Shown here: positions 1 through 8,798 of the stretch, in pieces | Numbering within the stretch: the first letter of the stretch is position 1 | How the letters are laid out: each line of letters starts with the position of its first letter | Source of the DNA: JACNKV01 sp964422145 | Lineage (GTDB): Bacteria > Fidelibacterota > Marinisomatia > Marinisomatales > JACNKV01 | DNA: 64,000 bases | Reading direction: 5' to 3' | Assembly: GCA_964422145.1 (NCBI GenBank) | Contig: CAYQZV010000004.1 | Coordinates: forward strand, 66,888-130,887 | The notes under the pieces: generated by a model | What the model was told of the DNA's origin: nothing | Databases searched by the model: none | What the model saw: only the letters and a program-made list of their open reading frames with translations | Made by a program: the position numbers and the translations under genes

Positions 1-1238
1 ATCTTCCAGTCCGCCCCCAGACTGAATCGGTGTGAAGCTTTTGTTATGTTTCCCCTTCCGATTCGATCTAAGACTGCCCATGATTCAGATTCATAGGTCC
101 GGTCGGAATAGTGATAGTAGTAACTCCGGCTTTTAGTATATTGTTCTGAGCCTGTATAATCTGCTTCTACTTGTTCAGAATGAATCGAAAACCGCAGGGT
201 AAGATCATTAAACAGTGTAAAGTCCCCGTGGGTTGTTATCCAAGCAGAATGTCCGTCATAATTCCATTCTTTTTCATTATCGGTTTGAGAACTGCTGAGA
301 TAAACAGAGGAATCCGGTGCATCATAATAATAAACGGTTCGATACCGTGAAGAATCATTTACGGAATATGAGCGGTCAATCGATCCCGGAACATATCCTG
401 CCGCCATCCCAAATGATGCAGATTTATGCGGAGACCAAACCAGTCCGGCACGAAACTCTTTTTGCTGGAAATCCTGAGTTCGGCTTCGTTTATTGTCGGA
501 AAATCTGAGGTAGTCGTCCGTATAGTCACTATCATCTCTAAAATCATAATTAGTGTAATCGCCTTCCGTCACTTCACCATGAATGGTTGCTCCCACCCCA
601 AGTGTAAATCCCGGAAAAACAGGGAAAGCCAAAAACCCATTGAATCTGACTCCCATATTTGTATCTGTATTTTCATTGGATTCAACAATCGTATAGTCTT
701 CATACGGATCGATCATTTCATCATCATAGGCGTCCCCGGCAGCATCTTCATACCAACCGCCCCAATACCAGTACGGACGATAGAATTCCTCTTCATTGTA
801 ATATACTTCTCCAGATAAACCAAATCGAAGCGGCAGAGCAGGGGTTTTGCCAAAAGAAACAATCCGAAATATCGGGTCTTTTTCCTTTGATGGTTCTAAT
901 ACGTTATAAGGAGACCAATAATAGGGATCCCCGTATCCATACACAGGATAAGTGTAATTTGGTGATTGGTATTCATCCCCGGCCAAATCCATATAGATGA
1001 AATGATCCGTTTCAGATCCCAAATAAGCCGGATTCTGAAAAACATCATCCAGCGGACTTTGATAAATGCCAACGAAATGCCTGCCTAAACCAAGCATCCC
1101 GACAGAATGAATGCGGGTTGGGGTCAGGAAATCATCCCTAAGTTTAAAATCTGTGGCTAAAATCGTGTAATCCGGATACCACCCGAAAAGCGTTGACACA
1201 CTTACCGTAAATAGAAAAATGAGTGAATATTTTTTCAT
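1..1238 (-). CDS. Outer-membrane beta-barrel-like protein, 3' end outside window
   Basis: An open frame of about 412 codons starts with ATG at 1238 and runs off the left edge without a stop. A purine-rich GGGGGGAGA ribosome binding site lies just upstream. The first 19 or so residues form a signal peptide (MKKYSLIFLFTVSVSTLFG). After it come 'VFQNPAYLG', a common start of FCB outer-membrane barrels, and long alternating aromatic/polar stretches. Residues near 165-195 are very rich in Tyr, Trp, Asp and Glu. It lies 41 nt downstream of the yqgE-like gene on the same strand and may be cotranscribed. No named family is recognised; outer-membrane location is inferred from the signal peptide and composition. 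Confidence 0.75.
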   Translation of the reverse strand, partial: MKKYSLIFLFTVSVSTLFGWYPDYTILATDFKLRDDFLTPTRIHSVGMLGLGRHFVGIYQSPLDDVFQNPAYLGSETDHFIYMDLAGDEYQSPNYTYPVYGYGDPYYWSPYNVLEPSKEKDPIFRIVSFGKTPALPLRFGLSGEVYYNEEEFYRPYWYWGGWYEDAAGDAYDDEMIDPYEDYTIVESNENTDTNMGVRFNGFLAFPVFPGFTLGVGATIHGEVTEGDYTNYDFRDDSDYTDDYLRFSDNKRSRTQDFQQKEFRAGLVWSPHKSASFGMAAGYVPGSIDRSYSVNDSSRYRTVYYYDAPDSSVYLSSSQTDNEKEWNYDGHSAWITTHGDFTLFNDLTLRFSIHSEQVEADYTGSEQYTKSRSYYYHYSDRTYESESWAVLDRIGRGNITKASHRFSLGADWK

Positions 1239-1279
1239 ATTCTCCCCCCTTACTTATTTCAATTAAAATGAAAAATGAG

Positions 1280-1837
1280 TTATGCCTGGCCGCCATGCCC
1301 GGAGATCTGCGCAAAATCCGTATCGAACTGACGGGCTGCCTGATCCCACACTTTTTGATCATCCATATGAAAAATAAATTCAGGATTCGAATCCAACATC
1401 AGCCAATCCCCGTTTTTAATTTCCCGCTCCAGCTGCCCTTTTCCCCACCCGGCATGTCCCAGCATGAGTTTATAGTGAGTCGGTCCTATCTCTTTGTGGA
1501 TCTTTTTCAGGATATTTTTTTGACTGGTCAGTGAAAAAAGGTCGGAAATTTTCATCGTCCCTTCAGATGTATACTCCGAAGAATGTAGCACAATTCCCCG
1601 TTCGATCATGACCGGTCCGCCAAAATAGATAGTCGGTACAATATCAAGTATTTTATCATTCTCCTCATAGATCTCAGAGATCAGTCCTCGGAGCCCCGGT
1701 TCTTCAAACGGTCGATTCACGATCAGTCCCATTGCGCCCTCTTCCGTATGATCGCAAATGAGGACAACCGACTTAGCAAAATACGGATCCAGCAAATGCG
1801 GCATGGCAACGATCAACTTATTTTTCAGTGAACTCAT
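1280..1837 (-). CDS. YqgE/AlgH family protein (UPF0301)
   Basis: The 185-residue protein has the family's usual length and architecture. The N-terminus reads 'LKNKLIVAMPHLLDPYFAKS', followed by 'VVLICDHTEEGAMGLIVNRP', the hallmark of YqgE/AlgH; later come 'YFGGPV' and 'GHAGWGKGQLEREI'. The biochemical role of the family is not firmly established (AlgH was named from alginate regulation in Pseudomonas). The gene is divergent from uvrA, with about 170 nt between starts, and precedes the partial outer-membrane protein. Family assignment is confident; function is open. Confidence 0.93.
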   Translation of the reverse strand: MSSLKNKLIVAMPHLLDPYFAKSVVLICDHTEEGAMGLIVNRPFEEPGLRGLISEIYEENDKILDIVPTIYFGGPVMIERGIVLHSSEYTSEGTMKISDLFSLTSQKNILKKIHKEIGPTHYKLMLGHAGWGKGQLEREIKNGDWLMLDSNPEFIFHMDDQKVWDQAARQFDTDFAQISGHGGQA

Positions 1838-2007
1838 GCAGAAAACTACATTAAATCCCGGTATATGAACAATGGATTTGAGCCGATATTCTTGGAAAGG
1901 ATACCTTCCGAAAAAATCTTGAAAAAAGTGTAAATCGTTTTTTGAACGGGTTTAAAAATAGAGGTAAATTAGTCGTTCGTGATGAAGCGAAGAGAGAAAT
2001 CAATCTG

Positions 2008-4860
2008 ATGTCGAAAAAAGTGAAAACATCCAATGCCAGCCCCGCAAAGCACATTTGCATTCGCGGTGCTCGTCAGCATAACCTGAAAAATATCGATCTG
2101 GATATTCCGCGGGATCAGCTGGTCGTCGTCACCGGACTCTCCGGATCAGGAAAATCATCTTTGGCCTTTGACACCATCTACGCGGAAGGTCAGCGGCGGT
2201 ACGTTGAATCCTTATCATCCTATGCACGGCAATTCCTCGGACTGATGGAAAAACCGGATATGGATTATATCGAAGGACTTTCTCCTGCGATTTCCATTGA
2301 ACAAAAATCCACGGCAAGAAATCCGCGTTCTACCGTCGGAACCGTGACCGAGATCCATGATTATTTGAGACTTCTCTATGCTCACGTTGGAAGACCCCAT
2401 TGCTGGATCTGCGGACGTCCAATCCAAAAACAGACGGTTCAGCAGATTGTAGACACGGTGAAACGGTTCGGTGCCGGATCACGGATTTACATCCTTGCTC
2501 CTGTAGTTCGCGGTAGAAAAGGTGAGCATAAAGGCGTGTTTGACGAGATCAAAAAAGAAGGGTTCCTTCGTGCGCGCGTTGACGGCGAAATCCTTTCAGT
2601 TCACAATAAGATCAGCTTGAAAAAAAATATCAAACACACCATCGAAGTTGTGATTGACCGTTTGGTTTTAGAGGGCGATTTTCAGGATCGGCTCACCGAG
2701 TCGGTGGAATTGGCTCTAAAAATTGGTTCGGGATTGATCTTCGTCCACGAATTACCGAACAAAGATCATTTATTCAGCGAACATTTTGCCTGCCCGCATT
2801 GCGAAGTGTCAATGGAAGAACTCTCTCCGCGGATGTTCTCGTTTAACTCTCCCTACGGTGCCTGTAAAAAATGCGACGGTCTTGGCTCACACATGGAAGT
2901 CGATCCTGAGCTGGTGGTTCCGGATAAGATGAAATCGTTAATTCAAGGTGCGATCGCTCCATTAGGTGAGCAGCCTCGCGGAAACTGGTACGGTAATATT
3001 TTAAAAAGCATGTCAAGACATTACGGATTTGCCTTTTCAACCCCGTGGGTCAAACTCGATCCGAGAATTCGTGAAGTGCTTCTCTTTGGAACCGGAAAAG
3101 ACAAACTGACCATGTCCTATCATTCTGATCGATGGTCAGGAACATACACCGGCGGGTGGGAAGGGACGATCCACAATTTAACGCGACGATACAAACAGAC
3201 GAAATCATCCGGCGTGCGTGCGTGGATTGAACAGTACATGAGCATGCGTCCCTGCTCAGATTGCCAAGGCACCCGCTTAAGACCAGAAAGTACTGCCGTG
3301 ACGATCGGTGATAAAAGTTTAGGCGATGTCTCTAAATTGTCGATCAAAGATTTACTCACATTTTTCAGTACACTCAACCTCACAAAAACCGAAACCGCCA
3401 TCGCCGAACAAATTTTAAAAGAAGTGATTGAACGGCTTAATTTTTTAGCCAATGTCGGACTCGAATATCTCACGCTGGACCGCTCAGCCGCGACGCTCTC
3501 CGGCGGGGAAGCTCAGCGCATCCGTCTGGCAACTCAGATCGGTTCTCAACTCATGGGTGTTCTGTACATTTTAGATGAACCGTCCATTGGGCTGCATCCC
3601 AGGGACAACACCCGTTTGTTGAATACGTTAAAACATTTGCGGGATCTCGGAAATTCTATTCTCGTCGTTGAACACGACCGCGAAACGATGGAAGAAGCCG
3701 ACCATATCATCGATCTCGGCCCGGGTGCAGGTGAGCACGGCGGTGAAGTCGTCTATTCTGGTGTCCCTGAAAAAATTACCGAACACGCCAAATCAGTTAC
3801 CGGAAAATATCTGTCCGGGAAGCGTACGATCAAACATCCGGTGTCGCGGCGAAAAGGGTATCAAAAATCCCTGGTATTAAAAGGGGCAAAAGGAAATAAC
3901 CTGAAAGAGATTGACATTCACATCCCGCTCGGCACCTTTACGCTGGTGACCGGTGTATCGGGCAGCGGAAAAAGTACGCTGATCAACGAAACGCTGTATC
4001 CGATCCTTGCCCGTGACCTTCACAGAGCGAGAGCCTACCCGCTGCATTATAAAACGATTAAAGGCATTGAGCATTTGGATAAGGTGGTCGAGATTGATCA
4101 AAAGCCCATCGGAAGAACGCCCCGATCGAATCCAGCAACGTATACCGGTGTTTTTACTCACATTCGTGATCTGTTCTCGCAGTTGCCGGAATCTAAACTT
4201 CGGGGCTATAAACCCGGACGATTCTCCTTTAACGTAAAAGGCGGGCGATGCGAAGCCTGCAGCGGTGACGGGATCATCAAGATTGAAATGAACTTCCTCC
4301 CGGATGTGTATGTTACCTGTGAAGTCTGTAAAGGCGGGCGGTATAACCGTGAAACCCTGGAAGTTAAATACAAAGGTAAAACCATCACGGACGTGCTGAA
4401 CATGTCCGTGGAAGAAGCGCTGGACTTCTTTAAAAATATTCCGTCGATTTGGAAAAAACTCACCACACTGAATGAAGTCGGTCTCGGATACATCCGGCTC
4501 GGACAGCAAGCCACGACGCTTTCCGGTGGAGAAGCTCAGCGGGTGAAACTGGCGTCGGAACTCTCACGGCAGAGCAATGACCGTACACTCTACATTTTAG
4601 ACGAACCCACAACCGGACTGCATTTTGAGGACGTCCGAATGCTGCTGAGCGTATTACAGCGGTTGGTAGAAAAAGGAAATACTGTCATTGTGATCGAACA
4701 TAATCTTGATGTCATTAAAACGGCAGACTGGATTGTTGACTTAGGTCCTGAAGGCGGTGACGACGGCGGACAAGTTTTGTTTGAAGGCACGCCGGAAGAG
4801 ATTGTTAAACACCCGACGTCTTATACCGGTCAATTCTTACGCCCCCTGCTGAAAAAATAA
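2008..4860 (+). CDS. uvrA: Excinuclease ABC subunit A
   Basis: UvrA is the DNA-damage recognition ATPase of nucleotide excision repair, acting as a dimer with UvrB. Two ABC ATPase modules are visible: a first Walker A 'GLSGSGKSSLAFDT' near residue 35 and a second 'GVSGSGKSTLINET' near residue 650, each paired with an 'LSGGEAQR' signature and a 'LDEP' Walker B. Zinc-binding CxxC pairs occur in both halves (for example 'CWICG', 'CEACSGDG' with 'CEVCKGG'). An upstream in-frame start at 1942 would add 22 poorly conserved residues; ATG 2008 gives about 950 residues, close to the family length. About 185 nt separates it from the aminotransferase. Confidence 0.97.
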   Translation: MSKKVKTSNASPAKHICIRGARQHNLKNIDLDIPRDQLVVVTGLSGSGKSSLAFDTIYAEGQRRYVESLSSYARQFLGLMEKPDMDYIEGLSPAISIEQKSTARNPRSTVGTVTEIHDYLRLLYAHVGRPHCWICGRPIQKQTVQQIVDTVKRFGAGSRIYILAPVVRGRKGEHKGVFDEIKKEGFLRARVDGEILSVHNKISLKKNIKHTIEVVIDRLVLEGDFQDRLTESVELALKIGSGLIFVHELPNKDHLFSEHFACPHCEVSMEELSPRMFSFNSPYGACKKCDGLGSHMEVDPELVVPDKMKSLIQGAIAPLGEQPRGNWYGNILKSMSRHYGFAFSTPWVKLDPRIREVLLFGTGKDKLTMSYHSDRWSGTYTGGWEGTIHNLTRRYKQTKSSGVRAWIEQYMSMRPCSDCQGTRLRPESTAVTIGDKSLGDVSKLSIKDLLTFFSTLNLTKTETAIAEQILKEVIERLNFLANVGLEYLTLDRSAATLSGGEAQRIRLATQIGSQLMGVLYILDEPSIGLHPRDNTRLLNTLKHLRDLGNSILVVEHDRETMEEADHIIDLGPGAGEHGGEVVYSGVPEKITEHAKSVTGKYLSGKRTIKHPVSRRKGYQKSLVLKGAKGNNLKEIDIHIPLGTFTLVTGVSGSGKSTLINETLYPILARDLHRARAYPLHYKTIKGIEHLDKVVEIDQKPIGRTPRSNPATYTGVFTHIRDLFSQLPESKLRGYKPGRFSFNVKGGRCEACSGDGIIKIEMNFLPDVYVTCEVCKGGRYNRETLEVKYKGKTITDVLNMSVEEALDFFKNIPSIWKKLTTLNEVGLGYIRLGQQATTLSGGEAQRVKLASELSRQSNDRTLYILDEPTTGLHFEDVRMLLSVLQRLVEKGNTVIVIEHNLDVIKTADWIVDLGPEGGDDGGQVLFEGTPEEIVKHPTSYTGQFLRPLLKK

Positions 4861-5012
4861 ATTATTTCTTACTGCGGTTACCCAAAATTTCTTGTTTTTA
4901 TTTTCTTTTTAAAAGGCTTCGTTCGGATAGAAATAACTCCCTAATTTCTTAGATCAACGCCGTGGAAAATATTTTTATTTTGTTCATGAAACAGAGGAAT
5001 GTTTCCGGTGTT

Positions 5013-5036
5013 TTTTAACAAAAACTATTGTTAAAA
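5013..5036 (+). promoter_or_regulatory. Leader hairpin overlapping the aspC ribosome binding site
   Basis: Two 8-nt arms, TTTTAACA at 5013-5020 and TGTTAAAA at 5029-5036, are perfect inverse complements around an 8-nt loop. The right arm overlaps the start of the AAAGGTG Shine-Dalgarno-like element (5034-5040) of the downstream aminotransferase. The stem is AT-rich and may be weak; a regulatory role is inference only. Confidence 0.3.
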
Positions 5037-5045
5037 GGTGTTTTT

Positions 5046-6236
5046 ATGAGAATAAGTCTGCTCGGACGGTCTGTCGGCGAATCAACCACGCTGAAAATCG
5101 ACGCCAAAGCCAAAGCCCTAAAGGCTGAGGGCAAGAATGTCATCTCCTATGCGGCGGGTGAACCAGACTTTTCAACCCCTGGGCACATCGTCGAGGCGGC
5201 GGTAATCGCGGCTCGTGATCCCAAGAATCACCGCTATACACCGGCTGCGGGTTTGCCCGAGCTAAAAGAGGCGATCGTTACCAAAACCAAGCAGGATTCC
5301 GGCACCGAAGTCACTCCCGCCCAAGTGGTTGTAACAAACGGAGGCAAGCAGGCCGTCTACCAAGCATTTTCGATTTTACTGGACCCGCAAGATGAGGTCT
5401 TGGTTCCTACTCCCTACTGGACAACCTATCCTAAGGCAATCAAGTTGGCCGGCGGCAAACAGGTCGATGTTTTTGCCGGGAGCGATCAAGACTACAAAGT
5501 TACGGTGGAGCAGCTTGAAGCGGCCTATACCCCAAAGACAAAAGCACTGCTGCTGTGTTCCCCGTCCAACCCAACCGGTGCGGTCTACACCCAAGAAGAG
5601 CTCACTGCTATCGGCAACTGGGTTGCATCGAAAGAAAATCTTTGGGTGGTATCCGATGAGATTTACCAGAACCTTACCTACGACGGCATCATTGCGCACT
5701 CAATCACCGAATTGGTACCTGATCTTGCCGATCGAACCATCATGGTCAACGGCGTTGCCAAGATCTATGCAATGACGGGATGGAGACTCGGCTGGATGGT
5801 GGCTCCGTTGGATGCTGCAAAAGCCGCCTCCAATCTGCAATCACATTTGACCTCTAATGTTTCAAACATTTCACAACGCGCTGCAATCGCAGCCTTAACC
5901 GGTGACCAACGTCCTTTTCAAGATATGCTTGCTGCATTTGATCGCCGCCGCAAAGTGGCAGTTGCGGAAATGAATAAGATATCCGGTGTGGTTACCCCAA
6001 CCCCAAAGGGCGCTTTCTACATTTACAGTGATGTTTCCGGCCTTCTTGGAAAGAGCTGGGGAGACAAGAAAATCAATAACTCGCTAGAGCTGTGTGACTA
6101 TGCGCTTGATGCTGCCGAGGTTGCCATGGTTCCCGGTGAGGCCTTTGGCCCTAGCGGCTACGTCCGTCTGAGCTATGCCCTCGGGGATGATCAACTGGTT
6201 GAAGGAATTCAAAGGTTACAAAAACTCTTCAGTTAA
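5046..6236 (+). CDS. aspC: Aspartate-type aminotransferase (class I/II PLP enzyme), actinobacterial-like
   Basis: This fold-type I PLP enzyme probably transfers the amino group between aspartate and 2-oxoglutarate. It shows 'YAAGEPDFSTP' near the N-terminus, the cofactor motif 'SPSNPTGAVY', the aspartate-tyrosine 'SDEIYQNL' and the PLP-lysine region 'NGVAKIYAMTGWRLGW', then 'FYIYSDVSG' and 'VRLSYALGDD'. ATG 5046 is preferred over TTG 5028 because AAAGGTG sits 5 nt upstream; the protein is then 396 residues. From memory of the family, the whole sequence resembles actinobacterial AspC far more than Bacteroidetes enzymes ('TLKIDAKAKALKAEGK', 'SNLQSHLTSNVSNISQ'). It stands alone between its own leader and a bidirectional terminator, consistent with acquisition. 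Substrate specificity is inferred. Confidence 0.9.
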   Translation: MRISLLGRSVGESTTLKIDAKAKALKAEGKNVISYAAGEPDFSTPGHIVEAAVIAARDPKNHRYTPAAGLPELKEAIVTKTKQDSGTEVTPAQVVVTNGGKQAVYQAFSILLDPQDEVLVPTPYWTTYPKAIKLAGGKQVDVFAGSDQDYKVTVEQLEAAYTPKTKALLLCSPSNPTGAVYTQEELTAIGNWVASKENLWVVSDEIYQNLTYDGIIAHSITELVPDLADRTIMVNGVAKIYAMTGWRLGWMVAPLDAAKAASNLQSHLTSNVSNISQRAAIAALTGDQRPFQDMLAAFDRRRKVAVAEMNKISGVVTPTPKGAFYIYSDVSGLLGKSWGDKKINNSLELCDYALDAAEVAMVPGEAFGPSGYVRLSYALGDDQLVEGIQRLQKLFS

Positions 6237-6335
6237 ACCTTCACTTCCGTGCGATGTTACGATATTCAATGAAACGGACTTGTTCCAATAAATTATTCAA
6301 ATAATTATTCATGATTATTTGATCTTCTGTAAAAG

Positions 6336-6361
6336 AAAAGCCCCGGGAAACCGGGGCTTTT
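6336..6361 (+). terminator. Bidirectional rho-independent terminator
   Basis: A perfect 11-bp stem AAAAGCCCCGG/CCGGGGCTTTT closes a GAAA tetraloop and is followed by T residues; on the minus strand the A-tract supplies a U-tract as well. It lies between the convergent aminotransferase (+) and the Cas6b-like gene (-), so it can end both transcripts. Confidence 0.9.
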
Positions 6362-6381
6362 TTCAGCATTGTGAGTGTGGA

Positions 6382-7398
6382 TCAAATACTATGCTGTTTT
6401 TGATGGAATTCAGGGCTGTTGAATTTATCATCATCTGAATCCCCATCAACATCTGGTTTTTTCTTCGGAGCTTTTTTCTTCGGTTTCCGTTTCCGTTCAA
6501 CGGGCTGCTCTTCTAAATCAAACTCCTCTGAAAACATTTTTCGACTGGTTTCTTTTTTCCGCTGGAAGAAAATCCGTTTCTTCGGTTTCGGAACTTCCTC
6601 TGCTCCGACAGCTTCAAGATCTTCATCTGTCTCTTTGATTTCTTCTGGTTCTTCTTTTTTCACGCTTTTCTTCAACGAGTCTTCATCAAAACTGAACACT
6701 TCCGGATTCACCATCCCATAGATCGTTCCGTATCCGCGGGTGATCCCGTTTCCGACTCCGATGTAATTCGGCAACATAAAGTTTGTCCGAAATTCCCCGA
6801 AGAACGATCCCCAGTTATTTTCATCCACCGGTTTCGGGAATAAAGACGTCAGCGCTAATTTTGTGTAAATTTTGTCTTCGATGTCTATTCCCATCTCCCG
6901 TGCTAAAAACACAATGTTTTGCCCGAGCAGACGGTTTAAGTACGTGATCCGTTCAGTATTATTCAAGAATCTGTATCGGTTTCCAGTCGTTTGGTTCAAC
7001 GCTACCCAAGGGGTGATAAATCGATAGCGGATCAATCGATCAACCGGCTTGAATCGGTCGTCAATCTCTTCAATATCGACATCCATGACCTGAAACGTAA
7101 TGTTCCCGAAGTCGAGTACATCCAGTTTCTTGGCTAATGACAAAACCGGCTCGACACCTTCATGAACCCCGATGATGTAAATTTGCTCATTCAGAATTTT
7201 AACCTGAACCCGGGGATACAAAAAATGTTCTCTGTATCGTCCGTCCAAAAGTGGGACAATATGTTCTTCGGGGAAATGGCTGATGAAAACACCTTTGACT
7301 TGGTAAGGCGTTTTTCTCACCGGTTTATCCGTAATGACTCTTACAATTACGGTTTTTATGATTCTCTCTTCTATATTCGGAGATAGCTGTTCATTCAT
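6382..7398 (-). CDS. Standalone Cas6b-like RAMP protein with charged C-terminal tail
   Basis: The 338-residue protein has two parts. Residues 1-230 match my recollection of the Cas6b-type family (CRISPR repeat endoribonucleases and stand-alone relatives, often labelled 'DNA repair protein'): 'LYPRVQVKI...IIGVHEGVE' at 60-83, 'YRFITPWVALNQ' at 125-136, 'GEFRTNFMLPNYIGVG' from 201 and a glycine-rich loop 'GVGNGITRGYGTIYG' at 214-228, typical of RAMP RNA-binding folds. Histidines 41, 46 and 58 are possible catalytic residues. Residues 235-338 are low-complexity, alternating acidic (EEPEEIKETDEDLE) and very basic (RKRKPKKKAPKKK) stretches, probably disordered. It follows rho by about 57 nt on the same strand, and no CRISPR repeats or other cas genes occur in the window. 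Endoribonuclease activity is inference. Confidence 0.7.
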   Translation of the reverse strand: MNEQLSPNIEERIIKTVIVRVITDKPVRKTPYQVKGVFISHFPEEHIVPLLDGRYREHFLYPRVQVKILNEQIYIIGVHEGVEPVLSLAKKLDVLDFGNITFQVMDVDIEEIDDRFKPVDRLIRYRFITPWVALNQTTGNRYRFLNNTERITYLNRLLGQNIVFLAREMGIDIEDKIYTKLALTSLFPKPVDENNWGSFFGEFRTNFMLPNYIGVGNGITRGYGTIYGMVNPEVFSFDEDSLKKSVKKEEPEEIKETDEDLEAVGAEEVPKPKKRIFFQRKKETSRKMFSEEFDLEEQPVERKRKPKKKAPKKKPDVDGDSDDDKFNSPEFHQKQHSI

Positions 7399-7455
7399 AT
7401 ATACCTCATAAATAAATAGATTATTTACTACACCAATGCTGGAATATAGGACTTT

Positions 7456-8703
7456 TTATCTTCCCATAGTATTTAAAAATTCTTCATTGTCTTTTGTGCG
7501 TCTCATCTTATCCAACATGAATTCCATCGCTTCAATCGTATTCATTTCATCGAGCAGTTTCCGTAAAATCCACATCCGGCCGGTTCCCAGCTTGGAGAGA
7601 AGCAGTTCTTCTTTTCGCGTCCCGGAACGGATAATATCAAATGCAGGGAACAAGCGGCGGTCGCTGAGTTTCCGGTCCAGAACCAGTTCCATATTTCCCG
7701 TTCCTTTGAACTCTTCAAAGATGACATCATCCATCCGGCTGCCAGTGTCGACCAATGCGGTTGCGATGATGGTCAGACTTCCGCCTTCTTCCGTATTCCG
7801 TGCGGCACCGAAAAACTGTTTTGGTTTTTTCAACGCGTTGGCATCCACACCACCGGACAGAATCTTTCCGCTATGCGGGATGACGGCATTATGCGCACGT
7901 CCCAGCCGGGTAAGACTGTCAAGCAGGATCACAACATCCTCTCCGTATTCGACCATTCGTTTTGCTTTTTGAAGCACCATATCGGTCACGGCAACGTGGC
8001 GTTCCGGCGGCTCATCAAACGTTGAGCTGACAACTTCAGCGTCCACATTGCGTTTCATATCTGTGACTTCTTCCGGTCGTTCATCGATCAGTAAGATCAG
8101 CATTTTTGTATCAGGATGATTTTTCCTGATCGCGTTGGCGATTTTCTGCAGCAGAACGGTTTTCCCGGTTTTTGGCTGGGCAACGATCATACCCCGCTGC
8201 CCTTTTCCGATCGGTGAGATCAGGTCCATGATCCGCATGGACATGTTTTTCTGATCGGTATCCAGATTGAATTTTTCATCCGGATGAAGCGGGGTGTAAT
8301 TATCAAACATAATGGCTTTTTTCATGTCTTCTATCGGCCGGTCATTCACCATTTCTGTTTTTAATAACGCATAAAATCGTTCTTTGGCTTTCGGCGGACG
8401 TATCTGCCCATAAACCGAATGACCGGTTCGCAATCCGAGGCGTTTAATTTGCGACGGGCTGACATAAATATCATCCGGTCCGGGGAGATAGTTAAAATCT
8501 GCACTGCGAAGGAATCCGTACCCGTCTGACATGACTTCCAAGACACCTTTTGCATACAGTGTATTGTCTTTATCGTCCCGTTCCTGAAGAATACGCATGA
8601 TCAGCGCTTGTTTATTCAGTCCCGAGTACCCTTTAATATTCAATTCTTGAGCAAGCTTCGTCAATTCCTTGATTTTGAGGGAATGGAGCTTATTCACATC
8701 CAT
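7456..8703 (-). CDS. rho: Transcription termination factor Rho
   Basis: Rho is the hexameric RNA-dependent ATPase that ends transcription. The 415-residue protein has the usual order: an N-terminal helical Rho-N domain ('KIKELTKLAQELNIKGYSGL'), a cold-shock-like RNA-binding domain ('GVLEVMSDGYGFLRS', 'DIYVSPSQIKRLGLRTG'), Walker A 'GQRGMIVAQPKTGKTVLLQ' near 165-185, Walker B 'LILLIDERPEEVTDM', the Q-loop region 'HVAVTDMVLQKAKR', and 'DSLTRLGRAHN'. An AAGGACT ribosome binding site precedes ATG 8703. It lies between folC and the Cas6b-like gene, all on the minus strand. Confidence 0.97.
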   Translation of the reverse strand: MDVNKLHSLKIKELTKLAQELNIKGYSGLNKQALIMRILQERDDKDNTLYAKGVLEVMSDGYGFLRSADFNYLPGPDDIYVSPSQIKRLGLRTGHSVYGQIRPPKAKERFYALLKTEMVNDRPIEDMKKAIMFDNYTPLHPDEKFNLDTDQKNMSMRIMDLISPIGKGQRGMIVAQPKTGKTVLLQKIANAIRKNHPDTKMLILLIDERPEEVTDMKRNVDAEVVSSTFDEPPERHVAVTDMVLQKAKRMVEYGEDVVILLDSLTRLGRAHNAVIPHSGKILSGGVDANALKKPKQFFGAARNTEEGGSLTIIATALVDTGSRMDDVIFEEFKGTGNMELVLDRKLSDRRLFPAFDIIRSGTRKEELLLSKLGTGRMWILRKLLDEMNTIEAMEFMLDKMRRTKDNEEFLNTMGR

Positions 8704-8798
8704 AATAGATAGTCCTTTAATTATTGATTTTTCCGGGGGAAAAGAGATTTATATAAAACCTTGCGGTAAATCGGTTACATCCGACGCGACAAGTTACA

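Noticed and set aside
1942..2007. N-terminal extension of UvrA from the ATG at 1942
   Set aside because: The extra 22 residues are unlike UvrA N-termini, and ATG 2008 gives the normal length and start region.
3877..4514. Two antisense frames (102 and 210 codons) inside uvrA
   Set aside because: They lie opposite a strongly conserved gene, have no ribosome binding site and no recognisable domain; they are by-products of uvrA codon usage.
6382..7398. A CRISPR-Cas locus
   Set aside because: No regularly spaced direct repeats and no cas1, cas2 or effector genes were seen anywhere in the window; only the Cas6b-like gene is present.
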